From the NCBI GenBank assembly GCA_944322345.1, contig CALUOO010000010.1, forward strand, positions 1 to 64,000: 64,000 nt of DNA, given 5' to 3'. The stretch is from an uncultured Bacteroides sp. (GTDB lineage Bacteria > Bacteroidota > Bacteroidia > Bacteroidales > Bacteroidaceae). Shown one piece after another: positions 24,062-31,060 of this stretch (positions within the stretch are counted from its first letter, which is position 1; each line of letters begins with the position of its first letter). The position numbers and the translations under genes were made by a program. The notes below the pieces were generated by a model that was given only the letters and a program-made list of their open reading frames with translations, did not search any database and was not told the DNA's origin.

Positions 24062-24556
24062 CTATTTCTTTAAGTTCCAAAAAAAATCGATCATTTTTAT
24101 TGCAGTAATTGCACATTCGTCTCCTTTATTGCCCAGTTTGCCTCCTGCACGGTCTTCTGCCTGTTCCATCGTATTGGTAGTAATCAGTCCATAAATAACT
24201 GGAACATCGCCAGTTGCATTCAGTTGGGTGATTCCTTGGGTGGCTCCCATGCAAACATAGTCAAAATGTGGTGTATCTCCTCTAACCACACAACCAATTG
24301 CAATAATTGCATCCGCATCGCTGTTTTTCATCATCTGATTGGCACCAAAAGTCAGTTCGAAACTTCCGGGAACGGTTTTCACATAAATATTTTCGTCTTT
24401 GGCACCGTGTCGCTTCAAGGTATCGACCGCACCCTTTAGTAAAGCTCCGGTAATATTGAAGTTCCATTCGGAAACAACAATTCCGAATTTCATATTTTCC
24501 GCATTGGGAACTGAATTAAAATCATACTCCGATAAATTGTGATAAGCTGTTGCCAT
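24062..24556 (-). CDS. ribH: 6,7-dimethyl-8-ribityllumazine synthase
   Basis: A 164-residue enzyme of riboflavin biosynthesis: it condenses 5-amino-6-ribitylaminouracil with 3,4-dihydroxy-2-butanone 4-phosphate. Family motifs are visible: [42 protein letters not shown] (with the catalytic His) and [17 protein letters not shown], then [14 protein letters not shown] chose ATG 24556 (MATAYHNL); the longer frame would add 12 residues unlike the family. The gene is followed by the two tRNA genes. No other rib genes lie nearby. Confidence 0.95.
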   Translation of the reverse strand: MATAYHNLSEYDFNSVPNAENMKFGIVVSEWNFNITGALLKGAVDTLKRHGAKDENIYVKTVPGSFELTFGANQMMKNSDADAIIAIGCVVRGDTPHFDYVCMGATQGITQLNATGDVPVIYGLITTNTMEQAEDRAGGKLGNKGDECAITAIKMIDFFWNLKK

Positions 24557-24691
24557 AGTATTTATATCCTTTAATGATAAAAGTTGATTCATAAAAAAAG
24601 CACATATTACACGGTTCCACGATTCTAATGACTTCAGGTATTCCGTCTAATGTGTGCTTGAGTATTTTTAGCGGGCTTCTTCAGCCCTGTT

Positions 24692-24777
24692 ATTGGGTAA
24701 CCTTTCCCAACAGATTGGGTAACCTTTGCTGACGTGTCAGCTAACCTTTCCCAACAAGTCAGCTAACCTTTGCCAAT
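24692..24777. repeat. Intergenic 22-bp-period array C (four units)
   Basis: Units begin at 24692, 24714, 24736 and 24758: ATTGGGTAACCTTTCCCAAC, ATTGGGTAACCTTTGCTGAC, GTCAGCTAACCTTTCCCAAC, GTCAGCTAACCTTTGCCAAT. The period is exactly 22 bp and all cores point the same way. The right end reads AACCGG. It lies between ribH (upstream side) and the TPR gene (downstream side), both read leftwards. Confidence 0.93.
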
Positions 24778-24827
24778 AACCGGCCAGCAGTATACCCTCT
24801 CTTCCTCTTAAAACAAAGATGTTGCGA

Positions 24828-25511
24828 TTACTTCTTCATCAATTTAGCTTGCTCGATATATTTATCTATATCAAAAGCTACGTATGAATCGAAATAATCG
24901 TCCTTTATCTTGGTATAGGCATTGATAGCATCGTCATATTTACCTTGTTTAACAAGGATTTCTCCTGCCTGCTTCAGGAAGATAGGGCTCAGCGTACTAT
25001 TGTCTGCCTTATCTGCAGCCGACAGTAAAGTAGAAGCTGCTTTATCCAACTGGCCGAGCTGTGCATAGCAGTTACCCATCGCACCTAAAATGGCAGGAGC
25101 TACCATTTGGTCGTTGCTATTGAAGCCATCCAGCATCTTCAGAGCCTCGTCATATTTGCCTAACTGTGCATAGCAAAGTCCGGCATAAGCTTTAGCCAGA
25201 TTAGCAGCTTTTGTTCCGCTATATTCTTCAGCCACATTCAGGAAGCCTTTATAGGTGAGGCTATCGCCGTTCAAAGCCTGTTCGTAGTTGTCTTGTTCAA
25301 AGTATTCCTGTCCTTTAAACAAAGCAGCCTGTGCTTTCTCTTCACGGGGTTCTGCGTAGAAGTTCTGGTACAAGATAAAACCCACTACGATGATAACAAC
25401 GGCTGCTACACCGCCGATGATCGCATTTTTGTACTTCACAAGGAATGCCTCTGATTGTGTCAGTGCATCCTCAACATTCAGATGTTCATTCTGATTTTTT
25501 TGTTCTGCCAT
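24828..25511 (-). CDS. Membrane-anchored tetratricopeptide-repeat protein
   Basis: A 227-residue protein with an acidic cytoplasmic N-terminus (NEHLNVEDALTQSEAFLVKYKN), one TM helix (AIIGGVAAVVIIVVGFILY, about 31-49) and TPR repeats filling the rest: AALFKGQEYFEQDNYEQAL, NLAKAYAGLCYAQLGKYDEAL, AILGAMGNCYAQLGQLDKAA and AGEILVKQGKYDDAINAY. The layout is that of YfgM-type proteins, which bind the Sec translocon and periplasmic chaperones in Proteobacteria. Here it may play a comparable scaffold role; that is by analogy. It is divergent from recF. Confidence 0.8.
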   Translation of the reverse strand: MAEQKNQNEHLNVEDALTQSEAFLVKYKNAIIGGVAAVVIIVVGFILYQNFYAEPREEKAQAALFKGQEYFEQDNYEQALNGDSLTYKGFLNVAEEYSGTKAANLAKAYAGLCYAQLGKYDEALKMLDGFNSNDQMVAPAILGAMGNCYAQLGQLDKAASTLLSAADKADNSTLSPIFLKQAGEILVKQGKYDDAINAYTKIKDDYFDSYVAFDIDKYIEQAKLMKK

Positions 25512-25644
25512 TGTTGTATGATTCTTTTTTTGTTATTATTCGTTATTTTATAATTCGACTCGCAAAAGTAGTTTTTTTATGTTTCCCCACGAAATTTAGA
25601 GCCATCTTTTTTTCTTTTATCCCTGAAAACCACGAAAATCTTGC

Positions 25645-25652
25645 TACTTTTG
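25645..25652 (+). promoter_or_regulatory. Possible recF -7 box
   Basis: TACTTTTG, 23 bp before the recF ATG. No clear -33 box. A matching box on the minus strand (25570-25563) could serve the divergent TPR gene. Confidence 0.5.
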
Positions 25653-25675
25653 CGGTCCCAATCAATGCATTTACG

Positions 25676-26785
25676 ATGATACTGAAAAGGATATCCATAT
25701 TAAACTATAAGAATCTGGAGCAGGTAGAGCTGGATTTTTCAAAAAAACTGAACTGTTTTTTCGGACAGAACGGAATGGGAAAGACGAATCTGCTTGATGC
25801 CATTTATTTTCTCTCATTTTGTAAAAGTGCAGGAAATCCGATAGACTCGCAAAACATCCGGCACGAACAAGATTTTTTTGTCATTCAGGGTTTCTACGAA
25901 GACGAAGATGGTAATGCTGAGGAAATCTATTGCGGAATGAAACGGCGTTCTAAAAAGCATTTCAAGCGAAACAAGAAAGAATACACTCGTTTTTCCGACC
26001 ACATAGGCTTTTTACCGTTGGTAATGGTCTCACCTGCCGATGCAGAACTGATTTCCGGTGGCAGCGACGAACGACGCCGCTTTATGGATGTAGTTATCTC
26101 ACAATACGATAAGGAGTATCTGAATGCACTGATCCGATACAACAAGGCATTGCAGCAGCGCAACACCCTACTGAAAAGTGACCTTCCGGTAGAAGAAGAA
26201 CTGTTTCTCATTTGGGAAGAGATGATGGCACAGGCAGGTGAAATCGTATTCCAAAAGCGTGAATCATTCATTAAGGAATTCATACCTATTTTCCAGTCAT
26301 TTTACTCATTCATTTCTCAAGACAAAGAAAAAGTAGGGTTGTCTTACGATTCGCATGCACGAGAGAACTCACTGCTCGAAGTGCTCAAGCAAAGCCGGGA
26401 GCGCGACAAAATCATGGGATTCTCCCTGCGGGGAATACATAAAGACGAACTCAACATGTATTTGGGAGAGTTTCCCATAAAGAAGGAAGGTTCGCAAGGA
26501 CAAAACAAAACTTATCTTATCGCCTTGAAACTTGCCCAGTTCGACTTCTTGAAACGTACCGGACAGACAGTCCCCCTGTTACTTCTGGACGATATTTTCG
26601 ACAAGCTGGATGCATCTCGTGTGGAGCAGATAATAAAACTGGTAGCAGGTGACAACTTCGGTCAGATATTTATAACAGACACCAACCGGGAGCATCTGGA
26701 CCGTATATTATATAAGGTAGGAAGTGATTATAAGATATTCTGTGTTGACAAAGGAGCTGTCTGCGAATCAAAATCGGAACAATGA
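25676..26785 (+). CDS. recF: DNA replication and repair protein RecF
   Basis: A 369-residue SMC-like ATPase that helps load RecA at gapped DNA. The Walker A motif is GQNGMGKTN (30-38), the ABC-signature region is within KKEGSQGQNKTYLIAL, and Walker B is PLLLLDDIFDKLD with the catalytic acidic pair. The D-loop and the FITDTNREHL switch follow. I chose ATG 25676 (MILKRISILNYKN), where family similarity begins; the longer frame runs back into the divergent gene's region. Its stop overlaps the DUF721 gene by 4 bp, a pairing common in many bacteria. Confidence 0.96.
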   Translation: MILKRISILNYKNLEQVELDFSKKLNCFFGQNGMGKTNLLDAIYFLSFCKSAGNPIDSQNIRHEQDFFVIQGFYEDEDGNAEEIYCGMKRRSKKHFKRNKKEYTRFSDHIGFLPLVMVSPADAELISGGSDERRRFMDVVISQYDKEYLNALIRYNKALQQRNTLLKSDLPVEEELFLIWEEMMAQAGEIVFQKRESFIKEFIPIFQSFYSFISQDKEKVGLSYDSHARENSLLEVLKQSRERDKIMGFSLRGIHKDELNMYLGEFPIKKEGSQGQNKTYLIALKLAQFDFLKRTGQTVPLLLLDDIFDKLDASRVEQIIKLVAGDNFGQIFITDTNREHLDRILYKVGSDYKIFCVDKGAVCESKSEQ

Positions 26786-27069
26786 GAAAAAACGACGCTG
26801 AACAAATAGGGAAACTAATCAGGCAATACCTCCGACAGGAGAGCCTTGAATCACCACTCAACGAACAAAGATTACTGGATGCTTGGCCACGTATTTTAGG
26901 AGCTGCCGCAAACTATACCAGTAATCTTTATATTCGGAACCAGACACTTCATGTCCACCTTACTTCTGCTGCTTTGCGACAGGAGCTAATGATGGGGCGT
27001 GAAGTACTGATACGTGCTTTAAACAAAGAAGTGGGAGCTACCGTAATTACAAACATCATTTTCCAGTAA
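26782..27069 (+). CDS. DUF721 (DciA-like) protein
   Basis: A 95-residue protein of the DUF721 family, whose members include DciA, the replicative helicase loader in bacteria lacking DnaC. Conserved features: the N-terminal helix IGKLIRQYLRQ, the tryptophan in LLDAWPRILGAA, and the KH-like end LYIRNQTLHVHLTSAALRQEL. It is translationally coupled to recF (ATGA overlap at 26782-26785) and converges on the PHP phosphatase, whose stop overlaps its end by 14 bp. Confidence 0.85.
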   Translation: MRKNDAEQIGKLIRQYLRQESLESPLNEQRLLDAWPRILGAAANYTSNLYIRNQTLHVHLTSAALRQELMMGREVLIRALNKEVGATVITNIIFQ

Positions 27070-27847
27070 GGAAGGGAATTGTATCTACGGTCTTTATTCC
27101 CAAACTTTTCAGATTCTGTATGGCACGGTCGTAATAAACCGGCGTTTCTAAAGCATGATTATCGTGTGCATCTAGACCGATAATAGCAGTACATCCTTCA
27201 TTGGCTGCAATTTTCCAGAATTCAGGATGGGGAATATGCATCTCTTCGGATGTCTGATGCTCAGCCTCATAAGCAATGTTATACTCCAAAGGAAGTCCCA
27301 AACGGGCAGCCGTACGACAAATATGTCTGCTGATCAGTTTACAATGACGATCGAACTGCGGATATGAACGCATGAACAGATCTGGATGTGCCATGTAGGC
27401 AAACATTCCGCTTTCCATACCCTCAATAGCGCTCTCTTCATACAGTTCCAACATATCTACAGTATCTGTGTGCCGTCCAAAATAAGGGAACTTCTCATCA
27501 GAATGGAAATGATGGTTACCGAAAATCACATAATCCAGCTCATATTCCTTAATGATTCCCTTCAACCAATGAATATAATCGGGAAAATATTCACATTCCA
27601 AGCCGATTTTGATACTGATACGGTCTTTGTATTTCTCACGTAATGAACGGAGGCTTTCAACATATCCCGGCAGTTCGTCGGGAGTCATTCGTATGTCTGA
27701 GACATAATCGGTTCGATACTTCCACGGAGTATGATCGGAAAAGCCCAACTCCTGATAACCACCTTTAAGGGCACTTACAATAAAATCTTCGTCGCTACCT
27801 GTCGCATGCTGGCAGCGAGTGGTATGAGTGTGATAATTTGTTCTCAT
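27056..27847 (-). CDS. PHP-family phosphatase (histidinol-phosphatase-like)
   Basis: A 263-residue PHP-domain hydrolase. Metal-binding motifs are NYHTHTTRCQHA (residues 4-15), ELGFSDHTPW, GLECEYFPDY, GNHHFH and, near the end, IGLDAHD. The family includes HisK-type histidinol-phosphate phosphatases (step in His synthesis) and other phosphoesterases. No his genes lie nearby except hisS, 34 kb away, so the substrate is uncertain. Its start lies inside the end of the 5-formyl-THF cyclo-ligase gene (53-bp same-strand overlap). Confidence 0.82.
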   Translation of the reverse strand: MRTNYHTHTTRCQHATGSDEDFIVSALKGGYQELGFSDHTPWKYRTDYVSDIRMTPDELPGYVESLRSLREKYKDRISIKIGLECEYFPDYIHWLKGIIKEYELDYVIFGNHHFHSDEKFPYFGRHTDTVDMLELYEESAIEGMESGMFAYMAHPDLFMRSYPQFDRHCKLISRHICRTAARLGLPLEYNIAYEAEHQTSEEMHIPHPEFWKIAANEGCTAIIGLDAHDNHALETPVYYDRAIQNLKSLGIKTVDTIPFLTGK

Positions 27848-28379
27848 CTGTAGTTATAATTATATCCATTCGGATGTCAAACGGTTCTGCCGGGACCGAA
27901 TCTACCAACTGAAAGGGGAAGCAGACTCCTATCTTGCAGGCATGCGGCAGGAGAGGTAAAAAGCGATCATAATATCCCTTTCCCCTTCCCAGACGATTAC
28001 CATTCAAATCGAAAGCCACACCGGGTATCACAGCAAGATCAATATGCTCATAGTCTGTAAACGGTTCACCTTCCGGCTCGCTGATGCCATAAGCACCTGT
28101 GGCAAGTTTTTCTGCTCCTGTATAACAGCGCAATTCAAGTTCATCACCTACAACAACAGGCAGCACAATACATTTACTCTTATACCACTTTTCAATGAAA
28201 TCATGAGTATACACCTCGTCTTTCAGCGAATGGTAGAGCAATAGGGTGCTTGCCTGTTCAAACTCAGGCAAACGCTCTATCTGTTCCCATATCTTTGCAG
28301 AGATAGTCCTCAACGTGATATCTGAGCATTGGGACTTCTTCATACTGATCAAGCTGCGCAGTTCTCTTTTTTGTTTCAT
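27795..28379 (-). CDS. 5-formyltetrahydrofolate cyclo-ligase
   Basis: About 194 residues. The enzyme converts 5-formyl-THF to 5,10-methenyl-THF with ATP in one-carbon metabolism. Motifs: basic N-terminus MKQKRELRSLISMKK, YHSLKDEVYTHDF, and the signature VIPGVAFDLNGNRLGRGKGYYDRFL, followed by CFPFQLVDSVPAEPFDIRMD. I chose ATG 28379, where family similarity starts; an upstream ATG at 28433 exists. Even so, the 5' end lies about 116 bp inside the ctp protease gene in another frame, and the 3' end overlaps the PHP gene by 53 bp. Tight overlap suggests coupled translation. Confidence 0.88.
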   Translation of the reverse strand: MKQKRELRSLISMKKSQCSDITLRTISAKIWEQIERLPEFEQASTLLLYHSLKDEVYTHDFIEKWYKSKCIVLPVVVGDELELRCYTGAEKLATGAYGISEPEGEPFTDYEHIDLAVIPGVAFDLNGNRLGRGKGYYDRFLPLLPHACKIGVCFPFQLVDSVPAEPFDIRMDIIITTDENKLSHSYHSLPACDR

Positions 28380-30033
28380 CTTTCTGTTCCTCTGCTTCTT
28401 CAGCCACTTCGGGAGCTTTTGGGAATGCTTCACCTTTTTGCAGAATCTCTATTCCTTTATTAACAGTAGCATCTGTCGTATTGAAATACTTGACATACTC
28501 CTGCAGCCCCAACATATTATATATAATATTGCCGTAGATATTCTTTTCGAGCAATTTATACGATTTCTGTATGAGGATGTTTCTTCTCTTCACTCCCTTG
28601 CTGTCTGCAAAACGGACAAATTGTTCAATAATACCCTGACTACGCAAATACTCCGACAGTTTTTCTTCCGTGTCATACTCTTTCAGCTTCTGACGGTTAT
28701 TGTCAGTATATTGGAACGTAAACTGTATGGTCAATCCCCTTCCAATCACTGTAGAGAGATAGGAAGTCACTCCCGTCGTATCCTGAGGCACAAAAACATC
28801 CGGCATAATTCCTCCACCTCCGTATACTACACGGCCAAGTCCCGTATAGTAACGTTCGCTTTCATTCTGCCTAATACTGTCGCGTGAGAAAAACTCTCCA
28901 TGCTCATAACGATTATAAATATCCAGTTCGTAATTACGATCATTTCCACTTTCATAAGGACGTTGAATGCATCGGCCCGATGGGGTATAATAGCGTGCAA
29001 TGGTCAAGCGAATAGCAGATCCGTCACTAAAGTCAATCGGTTGCTGTACAAGTCCCTTTCCAAAAGAACGGCGTCCAACTACAGTACCGCGGTCGTTGTC
29101 CTGAATAGCACCAGTAAAAATCTCGCTGGCCGAAGCCGATCCCTCGTCGATCAACACAACCAGAGGAATCTGCTGGCAACTACCTGTTCCATTAGCAAAC
29201 TCTTCCGAACGAGGATATTTTCTTCCTTGAGTATAAACTATCAGTTTACCTTCCGGCAGGAACTCATTGACCATACGGATAGCCGCTTCCATATATCCAC
29301 CGGTATTGCCACGAAGATCAACTATAAGTCCCTTACATTTATTATGGTTCAACTGCGCCAATGCGTTCAATAATTCTACATGAGTAGTACGTCCAAACTT
29401 ACTGATTTTCACATAACCAATACTATCATTCAGCATATACGAAGCATCCAACGTATTTTGAGGAATATCTCCACGAACCACTGTAAACTCCAGCAATTCT
29501 TTTTCTCCCAAACGCTTGATGCCCAGCTTCACTTCCGATCCTTTAGGCCCCTTCAATGTACGCATGGCAGTCTCGTTGGTCACTTTCTTACCTACAAACA
29601 AACTGTCATTCACTTTCACAATACGGTCACCTGCCAAAATACCCACTTTCTCCGACGGACCTCCCTGGACCACAGCATTTACATGGATGGTATCATTCTG
29701 TATGGTAAACTGAACACCTATTCCACTGAAACTTCCTTCCAATTCCGAGGTTACTTCCTCCAGATTCTGTGCCGGAATATAGGTAGAATGGGGATCAAGC
29801 TCCGCCAAGATCTGTGGCATTGCTTTTTCTACCAGATCACTCATGTTTACCGTATCTACATACTGGTCATCTACAATTCTCAGCAATGCGTTCAGTTTAT
29901 TGGATGATCCGTTGATAATTCCCAGACGATTACCTGCAAAATGCTTAGCATAGAATGTACCGACAAGAATACCTATTACTACACTAACTGCAATGATGAC
30001 TGGTGTAAAACGTGAAGAGTTTTTCGTACTCAT
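28264..30033 (-). CDS. S41 C-terminal processing peptidase with PDZ domain
   Basis: A 589-residue exported or membrane-anchored serine protease. An N-terminal TM/signal segment (PVIIAVSVVIGILVGTFY) is followed by a PDZ domain at about 90-170 (GIGVQFTIQNDTIHV, AGDRIVKVND). The protease core contains GYVKISKFGRTTHVELL, DLRGNTGGYMEAAI, and the catalytic Ser/Lys region IDEGSASASEIFTGAIQD and GRRSFGKGLVQ. A charged C-terminal tail (EEAEEQKDETKKRTAQLDQ) is the part encoded over the start of the cyclo-ligase gene. CtpA-type enzymes degrade or process envelope proteins; substrates here are unknown. Confidence 0.92.
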   Translation of the reverse strand: MSTKNSSRFTPVIIAVSVVIGILVGTFYAKHFAGNRLGIINGSSNKLNALLRIVDDQYVDTVNMSDLVEKAMPQILAELDPHSTYIPAQNLEEVTSELEGSFSGIGVQFTIQNDTIHVNAVVQGGPSEKVGILAGDRIVKVNDSLFVGKKVTNETAMRTLKGPKGSEVKLGIKRLGEKELLEFTVVRGDIPQNTLDASYMLNDSIGYVKISKFGRTTHVELLNALAQLNHNKCKGLIVDLRGNTGGYMEAAIRMVNEFLPEGKLIVYTQGRKYPRSEEFANGTGSCQQIPLVVLIDEGSASASEIFTGAIQDNDRGTVVGRRSFGKGLVQQPIDFSDGSAIRLTIARYYTPSGRCIQRPYESGNDRNYELDIYNRYEHGEFFSRDSIRQNESERYYTGLGRVVYGGGGIMPDVFVPQDTTGVTSYLSTVIGRGLTIQFTFQYTDNNRQKLKEYDTEEKLSEYLRSQGIIEQFVRFADSKGVKRRNILIQKSYKLLEKNIYGNIIYNMLGLQEYVKYFNTTDATVNKGIEILQKGEAFPKAPEVAEEAEEQKDETKKRTAQLDQYEEVPMLRYHVEDYLCKDMGTDRAFA

Positions 30034-30069
30034 AATTATACTGATTCCTTATTTTAAAGATTTGTTTTC

Positions 30070-30513
30070 TTATTCGTTTTCCGCAGAAGAGAGCCCAATA
30101 TATACAACCTCGATACCTGCCCTTTTCAGCAGTTCGATGCCATCTTCCAGACGGTAATGTTCGGAATAAACAACCCGTTTTATCCCTGCCTGAATAATCA
30201 GTTTAGCACATTCTATACACGGAGAAGCAGTCACATACATAGTAGCCCCATCACTGCTGTTATTGGAACGGGCTATTTTGGTAATGGCATTCGCCTCCGC
30301 ATGAAGCACGTAAGGTTTTGTCAGATTGTTCTCATCCTCACATATATTTTCGAATCCCGACGGAGTTCCATTGTATCCGTCCGAAATTATCATTTTATCT
30401 TTTACAATCAAAGCCCCTACTTTACGTCGCTGGCAATAAGAGTTTTCCGCCCATATATTGGCCATACGTATGTAGCGCTTATCAAGTTCGTGTTGTTTCT
30501 TATCCGCATCCAT
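30070..30513 (-). CDS. Deoxycytidylate (dCMP) deaminase
   Basis: About 147 residues. Zinc-dependent cytidine-deaminase fold: HAEANAI (catalytic His and Glu) and SPCIECAKLI (P-C-x-x-C zinc ligands). The family converts dCMP to dUMP for dTTP synthesis; RRKVGALIVKDKMIISDGYNGTPSG is typical of dCMP deaminases (ComEB-like). I favour ATG 30513 (MDADKKQHELD). A GTG at 30537 in the same frame overlaps the stop of the upstream lipoprotein gene by 1 bp and is possible. It lies 36 bp upstream of the ctp protease gene. Confidence 0.9.
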   Translation of the reverse strand: MDADKKQHELDKRYIRMANIWAENSYCQRRKVGALIVKDKMIISDGYNGTPSGFENICEDENNLTKPYVLHAEANAITKIARSNNSSDGATMYVTASPCIECAKLIIQAGIKRVVYSEHYRLEDGIELLKRAGIEVVYIGLSSAENE

Positions 30514-30536
30514 GACAATTCGCAGTTTTCTTTTCA

Positions 30537-31034
30537 CTATTTGGCAACTCTGAAAAACATACGGTATTTGACACCCTGCTTTTCGTATATAAGATATAGA
30601 TTCTGACTGTCACCATCATAAGAGGTTGCACTGTTTAAGCCTTCAAGGAAACTACGTGCAAGCGGATCCTCTTCATCTTTGCCAGACAGTGCAGCTCTGA
30701 ATTCATGGTTTTTGCCATTGGCACTCCACTGTCCGTTCATAGGCTGAGTAACCGTTGTTCCACTCACCTGTCCTTGGATTAAATCTCCGTCTACAGTTCC
30801 TTTAAAATTAACAGTAAAAGAAGTTGCTTTTTTTGTTAAATTATTCATACTCAACTCTTTTTTTTCTTCATTACCGCCCCAGAAATCGTACATTTTGCCT
30901 TCTCCATCTTTGGAAATCATGTTCAGTTTCCATGTCTTTCCCGTAAAAATGGCGGCCACATCATCCGAATCATTGCACCCGGAAAGAAGAGGGAGCAACA
31001 AGAATAATCCAATAATTCTATATACTGTTTTCAT
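30537..31034 (-). CDS. DUF4847-type lipoprotein, unknown function
   Basis: A 165-residue lipoprotein with signal and lipobox (GLFLLLPLLSGC) ending at Cys20, then a compact beta-rich domain of lipocalin-like character: TGKTWKLNMISKDGEGKMYDFWGG, TSFTVNFKGTVDGDLIQGQVSG, and NLYLIYEKQGVKYRMFFRV. By memory it fits the Bacteroidales DUF4847 group. It sits between the M3 peptidase and dCMP deaminase genes, separated by 26 bp from the first, and is probably co-transcribed. The role is unknown. Confidence 0.7.
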   Translation of the reverse strand: MKTVYRIIGLFLLLPLLSGCNDSDDVAAIFTGKTWKLNMISKDGEGKMYDFWGGNEEKKELSMNNLTKKATSFTVNFKGTVDGDLIQGQVSGTTVTQPMNGQWSANGKNHEFRAALSGKDEEDPLARSFLEGLNSATSYDGDSQNLYLIYEKQGVKYRMFFRVAK

Positions 31035-31060
31035 AATTCAATCACCTATTCCTTTTTCTG

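Noticed and set aside
24692-24777. Promoters formed by the array cores
   Set aside because: TAACCTTTG resembles the -7 consensus TAnnTTTG but has three bases rather than two between TA and TTTG, and no -33 boxes are in register.
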